From Bacteroidetes bacterium 43-16 (GTDB lineage: Bacteria > Bacteroidota > Bacteroidia > Chitinophagales > Chitinophagaceae), in assembly GCA_001897525.1 (NCBI GenBank), contig MKTB01000008.1:62001-126000 (forward strand): a stretch of DNA of 64,000 bases. The letters are read 5' to 3'. Every line of letters begins with the position of its first letter. Position 1 is the stretch's first letter. The notes beneath the pieces are model-generated. The model was not told the origin of the DNA, made no database searches, and worked only from the letters and a program-made list of their open reading frames with translations. A program made the position numbers and the translations under genes. This document shows, piece by piece, positions 17,363 through 24,838 of this stretch.

Positions 17363-18145
17363 ATGAAGCAGTTATTCCTCCTTGGTTGGCTCTGTTGGTG
17401 CGCTATCCCGGCAATGGCACAAAATAAAAAAGCACCTTATAAAAAACACTTGATTTTATCTGGGAGTATGGGTGTAAACGCTGCTTCAAAAAATATGACC
17501 AATGGCACCGGTACGGATGTATTTATTCCTTATCAGCGAACAAACGTAGCCTTACAGGCACTTCGTGCCGAGTGCTTTTTGAAGCACTTTGGTATTTACG
17601 CACAAATACGTTTATACAACATGTCGCAACCATCGACAGCCGAAAGGCGAGCGCTTATTAATTTTTTTCTAAATGATCTGGGCCGGCAATATTATTTACT
17701 GAACGAACCGGGGATAGAAACGGCCAGCTTGAATTTTAATAAAATTGCTACTAAAGGTGCTATTGGCTTATTATACCGATGGGAAAACCACCGGTTTTAT
17801 GTCAGTGGTGGATTGGGCTTGAGTTTGTATCAAGTAGCTGTATATGAAAAAAGTTTCCCGCTGAAAGAAAAAGATGCAAATGCCTATTTTGAAGTGAAAT
17901 ATGCTAAACGATCTAAGGCTGGAGATACTTTTGGAATCCCTTCTTTAGATCTTGGGGTGGCCTATAAACCGGTTCATTGGTTTTGGTTTAAAGCCGATGC
18001 AGCCTGGAGCACAGACCGCTATCATTTCTCTATAGACAAAACAATCACCAATATAAATACTCAGGCAATAGCGACTAAAGAAAGTGTATATAAAGGAAGT
18101 CTTAGCAACTATTACTTTGGTTTAGGTTTTGCTTTAGCATTTTAA
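17363..18145 (+). CDS. Outer-membrane beta-barrel protein
   Basis: The 260-residue product has a signal peptide (MKQLFLLGWLCWCAIPAMA, before Q) followed by alternating amphipathic strands and ends in the aromatic-terminated strand YYFGLGFALAF, typical of outer-membrane barrels. Segments such as GAIGLLYRWENHRFYVSGGLGLSLY have the alternating pattern of porin-like transmembrane strands. Its role is unknown. It is coupled to the preceding putative lipoprotein (1-base gap), so a lipoprotein/barrel pair is likely. A terminator follows. Confidence 0.7.
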   Translation: MKQLFLLGWLCWCAIPAMAQNKKAPYKKHLILSGSMGVNAASKNMTNGTGTDVFIPYQRTNVALQALRAECFLKHFGIYAQIRLYNMSQPSTAERRALINFFLNDLGRQYYLLNEPGIETASLNFNKIATKGAIGLLYRWENHRFYVSGGLGLSLYQVAVYEKSFPLKEKDANAYFEVKYAKRSKAGDTFGIPSLDLGVAYKPVHWFWFKADAAWSTDRYHFSIDKTITNINTQAIATKESVYKGSLSNYYFGLGFALAF

Positions 18146-18185
18146 ATAACTCTAAAGCGCAACAAGCGACCTGCATAAAATTAAG

Positions 18186-18215
18186 AAAAGCGACACCATG
18201 AGGTATCGCTTTTTT
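18186..18215. terminator. Bidirectional terminator between the barrel gene and groL
   Basis: A 12-bp stem with one mismatch (AAAAGCGACACC, 18186-18197, with GGTATCGCTTTT, 18202-18213) and a 4-nt loop is followed by T residues on the plus strand and preceded by A residues that give a T-run on the minus strand. Confidence 0.75.
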
Positions 18216-18270
18216 GTATTTCATAATTTGAATAATGAATTCAAAATCCATCATTCAAAATTCAGCACTA

Positions 18271-19902
18271 TTAATAGCCCATATCCATTCCACCGCCTGG
18301 CATAGCAGGAGCAGCAGATTTAGGTTCTGGTTTATCTGCAATCACACACTCTGTAGTTAATAACATACCAGCGATAGATGCAGCATTTTCCAAAGCTACA
18401 CGGCTTACTTTAGCCGGGTCGATTACACCTGCAGCCAATAGTTTTTCATATTGCTCTGTGCGTGCATTGAAGCCATAATCACCTTTACCTTTCTTGATTT
18501 CCTGAACGATCACAGATCCTTCTAAACCGGCATTGGCAACGATTGTTCTTAATGGCGCTTCTAAAGCAGCACGAACAATCTGAACCCCAGTTATTTCATC
18601 GTTATTCTCTGTTTTTACTTTATCCAAAGCTTCGATAGCGCGGATGTAAGCAGTACCACCACCAGGAACGATACCTTCTTCAACAGCAGCACGGGTTGCG
18701 TGTAAAGCATCATCAACACGGTCTTTTTTCTCTTTCATTTCTACCTCTGTAGTAGCACCTACATAAAGTACGGCAACACCACCGGCCAGTTTAGCCAGGC
18801 GCTCCTGCATTTTTTCTTTATCGTAATCAGAAGTGCTTACCGCCAACTGAGATTTGATTTGGTTGACGCGTGCAGTGATGTCTGCTTTTTTACCTTTACC
18901 GCCTACGATAGTAGTATTGTCTTTATCAACAGTAATAGTTTCTGCCTGTCCCAGGTAGCTCATGTCTGCATTCTCCAGTTTGTAACCTTGCTCTTCGCTG
19001 ATCACGGTACCACCGGTCAATACAGCGATGTCCTGTAACATTTCTTTTCTTCTGTCGCCAAAGCCCGGAGCTTTAACGGCTGCGATCTTCAGGTTACCAC
19101 GCAGTTTGTTCACGACTAAAGTAGATAAAGCTTCGCCTTCTACATCTTCAGCAATGATCAGTAAAGGACGGCCGGATTGAACTACTTTTTCCAATAAGCC
19201 TAAAACATCCTTCATCATAGAGATCTTTTTGTCAAAGATCAGGATGTAAGGATTGCTCATTTCTACCTGCATTTTCTCTGTGTTGGTCACAAAGTAAGGG
19301 TTCAGGTAACCGCGGTCAAATTGCATACCTTCCACAACGGAAACGGTAGTATCTGTATTTTTAGACTCTTCCACAGTGATCACACCTTCGTTGCCCACTT
19401 TTTCCATAGCCTCAGCGATCAGTTTACCGATAACATTATCGTTGTTGGCAGAAATAGTACCTACCTGTTCGATTTTTTTGTTATCGTTACCTACTTTCTG
19501 CGCTTGTTTTTTCAGGTTGTCCACGATGGCAACAACGGCTTTATCAATACCGCGTTTCAGGTCCATAGGATTAGCACCTGCAGCTACGTTTTTCAAACCT
19601 TCAGCGATGATCGCCTGGGCCAGAACCGTAGCTGTAGTCGTACCATCACCCGCCTGGTCAGCAGTTTTAGAAGCTACTTCACGCACCATTTGCGCACCCA
19701 TATTTTCAACAGCATCTTCCAGTTCGATTTCTTTAGCTACGGTTACCCCGTCTTTTGTTACGGAAGGAGCACCGAATTTTTTCTCGATAACTACATTACG
19801 ACCTTTAGGGCCTAAAGTTACTTTTACAGCGTCGGCTAAGATGTCAACGCCTTTTTTCATTTTATTTCTTGCTTCTATATCGAAGAAAATTTGCTTAGCC
19901 AT
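18271..19902 (-). CDS. groL: Chaperonin GroEL (Hsp60)
   Basis: The large subunit of the cytosolic GroEL-GroES folding machine is complete at 543 residues. The ATP-binding segment includes [19 protein letters not shown] and [14 protein letters not shown], with the catalytic aspartate region later ([33 protein letters not shown]). The C-terminus ends in a short Gly/Met tail (GGGMDMGY), typical of the family. It lies 81 bases downstream of groS on the same strand with no terminator between, so it is the second gene of the groSL operon driven from upstream of groS. Confidence 0.98.
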   Translation of the reverse strand: MAKQIFFDIEARNKMKKGVDILADAVKVTLGPKGRNVVIEKKFGAPSVTKDGVTVAKEIELEDAVENMGAQMVREVASKTADQAGDGTTTATVLAQAIIAEGLKNVAAGANPMDLKRGIDKAVVAIVDNLKKQAQKVGNDNKKIEQVGTISANNDNVIGKLIAEAMEKVGNEGVITVEESKNTDTTVSVVEGMQFDRGYLNPYFVTNTEKMQVEMSNPYILIFDKKISMMKDVLGLLEKVVQSGRPLLIIAEDVEGEALSTLVVNKLRGNLKIAAVKAPGFGDRRKEMLQDIAVLTGGTVISEEQGYKLENADMSYLGQAETITVDKDNTTIVGGKGKKADITARVNQIKSQLAVSTSDYDKEKMQERLAKLAGGVAVLYVGATTEVEMKEKKDRVDDALHATRAAVEEGIVPGGGTAYIRAIEALDKVKTENNDEITGVQIVRAALEAPLRTIVANAGLEGSVIVQEIKKGKGDYGFNARTEQYEKLLAAGVIDPAKVSRVALENAASIAGMLLTTECVIADKPEPKSAAPAMPGGGMDMGY

Positions 19903-19983
19903 ATTCTTTTTATATTATGAATTTTGGATGTTTAATTTTAAATTAATTTACTACCGCTCTATATTTACGATTTTAACCCGGAA

Positions 19984-20271
19984 TTATACGATTGCGATCA
20001 GGTCACTCTCACGCATGATCAAAAGGTCTTCACCATCGATATTGATCTCTGTACCGGCATATTTGCTATACAGTACTACATCTCCAACACTTACACTCAT
20101 CGGCTCATCTTTTTTACCAGGGCCCGCTGCTACCACAGTACCACGGGATGGCTTTTCTTTTGCAGTATCCGGGATAATGATACCACCAGCTGTTTTTGTT
20201 TCAGCTTCAGCAGCTTTAATAATTACTCTGTCTTGTAGAGGCTTAATGCTTGCCTGTTGTTTTTTTGCCAT
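19984..20271 (-). CDS. groS: Co-chaperonin GroES (Hsp10)
   Basis: The 95-residue heptameric lid of GroEL. Motifs seen are [11 protein letters not shown] at the start, the mobile loop region [30 protein letters not shown] and the C-terminal DLIAIV. It is the first gene of the groSL operon. A candidate promoter that overlaps an inverted repeat lies 60-96 bases upstream of its ATG. Confidence 0.97.
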   Translation of the reverse strand: MAKKQQASIKPLQDRVIIKAAEAETKTAGGIIIPDTAKEKPSRGTVVAAGPGKKDEPMSVSVGDVVLYSKYAGTEINIDGEDLLIMRESDLIAIV

Positions 20272-20330
20272 TTTAAAATGTATTTTATTCGTTGTTTAAT
20301 TTATGGAATGGTTATTTGAATAACTGTTTG

Positions 20331-20367
20331 CAAAAATATTGCCAAGTCAAAAAGCTTGACAATATTT
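20331..20367 (-). promoter_or_regulatory. groSL promoter overlapping an inverted repeat (candidate operator)
   Basis: On the minus strand ATTG (20363-20360), a 21-base spacer and TATTTTTG (20338-20331) fit the Bacteroidota -33/-7 promoter. The spacer and both elements overlap a 13-bp inverted repeat with one mismatch: AAATATTGCCAAG (20334-20346) and CTTGACAATATTT (20355-20367), 8 bases apart. The repeat is not CIRCE (TTAGCACTC-N9-GAGTGCTAA) or HAIR. A repressor bound here would block the promoter; that role is inferred. Confidence 0.6.
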
Positions 20368-20400
20368 CAGTAGAATTACTTATTAATTGCTTGTTAAGAC

Positions 20401-20437
20401 AAAAAAGCACATCTGGATCGTCCGGATGTGCTTTTTT
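20401..20437 (-). terminator. Intrinsic terminator of the pheT-DUF6048 operon
   Basis: Arms of 17 bases with one mismatch (20401-20417 and 20421-20437; AAAAAAGCACATC / GATGTGCTTTTTT) end in a run of six T on either strand. It lies 10 bases after the 20448 gene stop and separates that operon from groSL. Confidence 0.85.
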
Positions 20438-20447
20438 GGCATTTATG

Positions 20448-21329
20448 CTAATTGCTCCTGGTATTTTCGGGGCTTGCAATGATTGGTGTTTTGCTCTTCT
20501 TTTGCCATCTTAATGAATAGCCGATGTAATAATTGAAGCCAAATGAGGTGGCTTTGTCGCCTTTTCCATATCCTGCCATGAAATCGGGAGAAACCTGCCC
20601 CTGGAAGATGTCAGGGGTGAGATTGAAACGGATGCGGGCATTCCAGCCGGTATAGACGCGTGGGAATAGCTCAAATCTTAAGCCCAAGGTTACTTCAAAC
20701 CAGTGGGAAGTGAAATTTTTGGCAGCGACACTATCCGCCGTAATGCCACCAAAAGGATTAGGGACGGTAAATTTTGCCTCCCCCCTCTGACCGATCCCGA
20801 TCCCGTATCTTGCCCCTACAGTGACCATGTCCCAGTCGCCTTTATAGACGGGGGAAAACATAGACTTATCCACACCGATCCTGAAAAAGGCATTGGAGGA
20901 ACGGTATTTCAGGTTCTCATAATCAATTTTGCCTCCACCGTAACCGGCTTCCAGGACAATGAAGCCGTCTTTCCAGAAATTGTAATCAAAATAAGCCTCA
21001 TAGCTGTATTGATTAGGGATAATGAACGATCCTATGGGATGGGAAATGTCCAGCATAACCCGGCCCTGGCGTTCAAAGGGCTCTTTTATTTTTTTATGCG
21101 CAGCAGTGTCCGTATGCAGCGAGGAGGAATCGGCAATTTTTGTCGTATCGTTTTTCAGGCTGTCTGCCGGAGCTATTATACTGTCTAAGGCTGTTATTGA
21201 GAGACTATCAGACTTTCTGAGGGTATCAGCGATACCCGGGACGGTATCCGTTGATTGGGCATAAGCCCATGAATGTCCAATTAGGAGTAAAGGAATAAGG
21301 AATAAAAGTCTGAATAAAAGCCGGGTCAA
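20448..21329 (-). CDS. DUF6048-family outer-membrane-type protein
   Basis: The 293-residue product has a signal peptide (ending HSWAYA before Q) and a low-complexity Ser/Asp/Thr linker to about residue 80. A beta-barrel-like domain follows (RVMLDISHPIGSFIIPNQYS, YNFWKDGFIVLEAGYGGGKI, SFGFNYYIGYSLRW). The pattern fits the Bacteroidota DUF6048 family, whose role is unknown. It starts 7 bases after the DUF6452 lipoprotein gene, and the two families are commonly paired. It is the last gene of a four-gene operon led by pheT and ends at a strong terminator. Confidence 0.75.
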   Translation of the reverse strand: MTRLLFRLLFLIPLLLIGHSWAYAQSTDTVPGIADTLRKSDSLSITALDSIIAPADSLKNDTTKIADSSSLHTDTAAHKKIKEPFERQGRVMLDISHPIGSFIIPNQYSYEAYFDYNFWKDGFIVLEAGYGGGKIDYENLKYRSSNAFFRIGVDKSMFSPVYKGDWDMVTVGARYGIGIGQRGEAKFTVPNPFGGITADSVAAKNFTSHWFEVTLGLRFELFPRVYTGWNARIRFNLTPDIFQGQVSPDFMAGYGKGDKATSFGFNYYIGYSLRWQKKSKTPIIASPENTRSN

Positions 21330-21336
21330 TGGAATC

Positions 21337-21858
21337 CTATTGTTTTGGAATGTAAATAACGATATTTTTTAATTGTGCAGACAGATTTACATTAGGGTCT
21401 ATGATCTGCGCTTCTTTGATATTTAACTGGGTACTGCTGATGCTTTGCAGGTTGTAGCTATAGGTATAACCACAGGCATTAGAAATAAATTGCGGGTAAT
21501 GGTCATAGCTGATGGTCAGCGTGTCAATAAGCGTAGCATCTTCACTTCTCTTAAAGGCATACCTGATCTGGCTGCTATCTGAATTTAAAAATAAAAACAT
21601 ATTGGTAATACCGCGTTCTCCCTGGAATATAATCGTAGTATCCATACCTAAAGAGGTGAGGCTGGGCCGGTTGAGGGCCGTATCCCTTATATCAATTTTC
21701 CGGGTGATAAAACCATTGGCATCTTCGGTGATAAGTGTATCCATAACCCTGAAATAGACCTTGGCAGAGACGGAGCGCGGTACATAGCACTCCTGGAAGT
21801 CCTTCTTACAGGAGCTCAATAAGGTCAACAGGATAATAACAGGAAGTAAGGCTTTCAC
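21337..21858 (-). CDS. DUF6452-family lipoprotein
   Basis: The 173-residue product begins MKALLPVIILLTLLSSCKKD, a lipobox with Cys 17, so it should be a lipoprotein. The mature domain is beta-rich (VSAKVYFRVMDTLI, MFLFLNSDSSQIRYAFKR, IDTLTISYDHYPQFIS) and fits the DUF6452 family of Bacteroidota. A conserved CGYTYSYNL segment lies near residue 128. It starts 3 bases after the coiled-coil gene and is followed by the DUF6048 gene, indicating one transcript. Its function is unknown; the pairing suggests a lipoprotein-barrel unit in the outer membrane. Confidence 0.75.
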   Translation of the reverse strand: MKALLPVIILLTLLSSCKKDFQECYVPRSVSAKVYFRVMDTLITEDANGFITRKIDIRDTALNRPSLTSLGMDTTIIFQGERGITNMFLFLNSDSSQIRYAFKRSEDATLIDTLTISYDHYPQFISNACGYTYSYNLQSISSTQLNIKEAQIIDPNVNLSAQLKNIVIYIPKQ

Positions 21859-21861
21859 AGT

Positions 21862-22116
21862 TTATAATTTTTTTATGGTCAGTTCTATCTCCTCGATCAC
21901 GGCATCAATATATTGTTTCAGGGCAGACTGGTCCTCACTCTGGCTCATTTGCTTTACCAGCAGTGCTTCTTCAAGTTCCTGCATATTTTGCTCCAGGTCC
22001 AGGACCCGGGTTTCCAGGGCGGCTACCTTTTTTTGAAGCGCAGCCTCCCTGCCTTTGAGCTCTTTGTAAGCTTTGGTCAACAATCCGAGTTTGTCCTGTA
22101 GTGTATAGAGCGACAT
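21862..22116 (-). CDS. Small coiled-coil protein (ZapB-like)
   Basis: The 84-residue product is almost entirely a coiled coil, with heptad Leu/Val spacing through KKVAALETRVLDLEQNMQELEEALL (residues about 29-52, split here by position only). Its N-terminus is short and its C-terminus acidic with Leu/Ile. Small coiled-coil proteins just after pheT in Bacteroidota are often followed by the cell-division gene zapA, which is absent here. A ZapB-like role is therefore only a suggestion. It starts 16 bases after the pheT stop. Confidence 0.6.
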   Translation of the reverse strand: MSLYTLQDKLGLLTKAYKELKGREAALQKKVAALETRVLDLEQNMQELEEALLVKQMSQSEDQSALKQYIDAVIEEIELTIKKL

Positions 22117-22132
22117 ATGGTGATCCTATTAT

Positions 22133-24538
22133 TTACAAACGTATGGAAGCCCCGATTTCTTTTTCAAAGGTCTTAATTAATGTTTGCATCATTTCATCTA
22201 CCTCATCATCGGTCATCGTACGGTCAGACAACTGGAAGGTGAAGCTTAATGCCAGCGACTTTTTGTCTGCTCCTATCTTTTCACTTTCAAATACATCAAA
22301 TAATTCGTAGCCCTGGTAAGCAGGCCATTTCTGTTGCTGGGCAATGGCAGCGATCTTGTTATAGGTCACCGACTTGTCCACCACCAATGCCAGGTCGCGT
22401 TTCATCGCAGGAAACTTAGGCAATTCGCTGTATTTCACTTTTACCGCATCACCGGCCTCTGTCCACGCTTTGAGGTCTGCCTCTATATAATATACGTCCT
22501 GTTTGATGTCAAACTCTTTAAGTCTTGCCGGTTCAACTTTTATGGCTTTGGCCAGCACCGCTTTTCCTCTTACCCATTCAATGCCATTTTCCAGTGTATT
22601 TTCTTTGGTCTTTTGTATCCCGGAGATGGCTAGAAGCTGTGCTACAATACCTTTTGCAATGTATATAGATTGAGGTTCTGCTTTGGACAACCATTGCTGG
22701 TCGCGGTACATACCCGTCAGCCATATGCCTAATTTAGCTTCCTGCTTGTAGTTGCCGGGAGCAGACTGGCTGTAAATATTACCCAGTTCAAATAACATTA
22801 AATGCTGCTGCTTGCGGTTAATGTTATAAGCCAATACTTCTAATCCGCTTTCCATTAACTCTGGCCTCATGACATCCAGTTCGCTGGAAAGGTTGTTCAG
22901 CATGGCCACCATATTGTCATATCCGGGATAATATTTAGAGTTCGTAATGGAATTGGTCACGATCTCGTGCAGTCCCAGGTGACACAGATGATTGGCGATT
23001 TTTTCTTTCCATTTCCTGTCCGCAGGTTCAGGGCGTGTGTTTAAAGACATGCTGATCTGGCCACTGAAGTTGATATTGTCTAAGCCATCTATTCTTAACA
23101 CCTCTTCTGCCAGGTCTGCGGCCTGGTGTACATCGGCCTTGTTGCCGGGAACCAGCACTTCAAAGCCTGCATCATCATGCGCCACAATGCTGAAGCCCAG
23201 GTTTTCCAGGATATTCAGTATCGCCTGGTTGTCATATTCTTTACCGCAAAGCTGGTTGATATAGGCAAAGGTGGTCTTTATATTACGTTGTGGCAGGGCC
23301 ACCGGGTACAGGTCTGTTGTGGCGGATGCCAGGCGGCCACCGGCAATTTCCAGGATCAGGTCTATGGCTCTTTGCAGGGCCACCGGTACGAGGTTGATGT
23401 CTACTCCTTTCTCAAAATGAGTAGCAGCATCAGTCCTTAAGCCATGATGTAAGGATGTTCTTCGGATCGTTTTAGGATCAAAATAGGCGCTTTCCAGGAA
23501 AATGTTCCTGGTGCCTGCAGTGATACCGGAATCGAAACCTCCGAATACACCGGCAAGGCACATTCCTTTTGCTGCATCACAGATCACCAGGTCTGAGGAC
23601 CGTAGCTTGATCTCCTTCTCGTCCAGGGTTTTGAATACCGTTCCTTCCGGCAATTTTTTTACAATGATTTGCTGCCCCGCTATTTTATCATAGTCAAAAG
23701 CATGAAGAGGCTGGCCATATTCATGGAGCACAAAATTTGTAATGTCCACGATATTATTCAAAGGTCTTAAACCTATTGCTTTTAAGCGCAGCTGCAGCCA
23801 CTCCGGGGAGTCGGCCACCGTAATGCCTTCAATGGTCGTTCCCATATACCTGGGACAAGCCTCTGTATCGGCTACCTGTACCTCGATCGCTAATGAAGCT
23901 GAGGGTTCGGTAGCTTTCAGGGCAGGGCTTTGCACCTTATGCTTGCTGCCATTGTGGTGATTAAGGTAAGCACATACATCTCTTGCCACACCGATATGGC
24001 TCATCGCATCTGTCCTGTTGGGCGTTAAACCGATACTGATGGTGCTGTCTGCGGCAGCAATGTTGAAGTATTCCGCAGCAGGGGTACCTACAGGAGCATC
24101 CTCCGGTAAGACCATAATGCCCTCATGACTTTTGCCCAGGCCTATCTCATCTTCAGCACAGATCATCCCTTCACTGGCATATCCTCTTATTTTTGCTTTT
24201 TTAATAGGGAAAGGCTCGCCGGAAACCGGGTAGACCGTAGCCCCTACAGGAGCTACTACTACAAGCTGGCCTGCCGCCACATTGGGCGCACCGCAAACGA
24301 TGGGTACAATATTACCATTGTCCAGCTCAACAGTGGTCAGGCTCAGCTTGTCTGCATCAGGATGTTTTTCCCGGCTCAGTACTTTGCCGATCATTAATCC
24401 TGCCAGGCTTCCTCTGATCGCTTCAGACTTTTCTATTGACTCTACTTCTAAACCTATACTTGTAAGAATATTACTTAAGTCATCAATATTTACGGGTTCC
24501 GGAAGATATTCCATCAACCAATTGTAGGATATTTTCAT
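22133..24538 (-). CDS. pheT: Phenylalanyl-tRNA synthetase beta subunit
   Basis: The beta chain of the (alpha-beta)2 PheRS that charges tRNA-Phe. At 801 residues it has the full bacterial domain order: an N-terminal part starting MKISYNWLMEYL, the tRNA-binding EMAP-like domain (about 40-150; EKHPDADKLSLTTVELD, PIVCGAPNVAAGQ), the B3/B4 editing domain, the B5 DNA-binding-like domain, the catalytic-like core and the C-terminal ferredoxin-like anticodon domain (SELPKFPAMKRDLALVVD). pheS is not adjacent in this window. It heads an operon with the coiled-coil, DUF6452 and DUF6048 genes. Confidence 0.97.
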   Translation of the reverse strand: MKISYNWLMEYLPEPVNIDDLSNILTSIGLEVESIEKSEAIRGSLAGLMIGKVLSREKHPDADKLSLTTVELDNGNIVPIVCGAPNVAAGQLVVVAPVGATVYPVSGEPFPIKKAKIRGYASEGMICAEDEIGLGKSHEGIMVLPEDAPVGTPAAEYFNIAAADSTISIGLTPNRTDAMSHIGVARDVCAYLNHHNGSKHKVQSPALKATEPSASLAIEVQVADTEACPRYMGTTIEGITVADSPEWLQLRLKAIGLRPLNNIVDITNFVLHEYGQPLHAFDYDKIAGQQIIVKKLPEGTVFKTLDEKEIKLRSSDLVICDAAKGMCLAGVFGGFDSGITAGTRNIFLESAYFDPKTIRRTSLHHGLRTDAATHFEKGVDINLVPVALQRAIDLILEIAGGRLASATTDLYPVALPQRNIKTTFAYINQLCGKEYDNQAILNILENLGFSIVAHDDAGFEVLVPGNKADVHQAADLAEEVLRIDGLDNINFSGQISMSLNTRPEPADRKWKEKIANHLCHLGLHEIVTNSITNSKYYPGYDNMVAMLNNLSSELDVMRPELMESGLEVLAYNINRKQQHLMLFELGNIYSQSAPGNYKQEAKLGIWLTGMYRDQQWLSKAEPQSIYIAKGIVAQLLAISGIQKTKENTLENGIEWVRGKAVLAKAIKVEPARLKEFDIKQDVYYIEADLKAWTEAGDAVKVKYSELPKFPAMKRDLALVVDKSVTYNKIAAIAQQQKWPAYQGYELFDVFESEKIGADKKSLALSFTFQLSDRTMTDDEVDEMMQTLIKTFEKEIGASIRL

Positions 24539-24580
24539 TGCTTAAATATAGCTAATTTTTCTATGTTAATTTTTGACAGG

Positions 24581-24609
24581 CAAAGTTACTACTATTTTAT
24601 AAGGATCAA
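24581..24609 (-). promoter_or_regulatory. pheT: Candidate promoter of the pheT operon
   Basis: On the minus strand GTTG (24610-24607), an 18-base spacer and TAACTTTG (24588-24581) fit the Bacteroidota promoter pattern, 43 bases before the pheT ATG. Confidence 0.55.
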
Positions 24610-24721
24610 CAGGTGAAATCCGGCGTTTTTTGATGGCATTGTCAGGATAATGTCATCGAAGAGAATTGTTAAACTTGTTATTACAGGAGTCGCAGGAGGT
24701 TCAATGAATTTATTAAAGTAT

Positions 24722-24803
24722 TAAATTTGAGGGGAAATGTAAATACACAAAGCTTTTGAGCTGTTTAACTTTCAGCCGCTCGGATGCTTTGTGTGATTTT
24801 TTT
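24722..24803 (+). promoter_or_regulatory. Promoter -7 element and hairpin leader of the metalloprotease gene
   Basis: TAAATTTG (24722-24729) matches TAnnTTTG; the -33 region has TTC instead of TTG. The predicted RNA would start near 24736 and at once form a hairpin: ACACAAAGC (24745-24753) pairs with GCTTTGTGT (24786-24794), with an inner GAGCTG/CAG..GCTC helix, followed by GATTTTTTT. This terminator-like structure ends 36 bases before the ATG. It could be an attenuator, or a 5' stability element. The remaining intergenic DNA between pheT and this gene shows nothing else. Confidence 0.45.
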
Positions 24804-24838
24804 AATTAAAAGATAGTCGTTAAATTTTTAAAGGGTAA

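Noticed and set aside
19376-20299. 307-codon plus-strand open frame opposite groL/groS
   Set aside because: It is antisense to two well-supported conserved genes, has low-complexity Ser/Thr/Ile-rich sequence and no family motif; it is a codon-bias shadow.
20292-20513. Plus-strand frame (73 codons) across the groS promoter and terminator
   Set aside because: It spans a terminator hairpin and a candidate promoter and encodes low-quality sequence.
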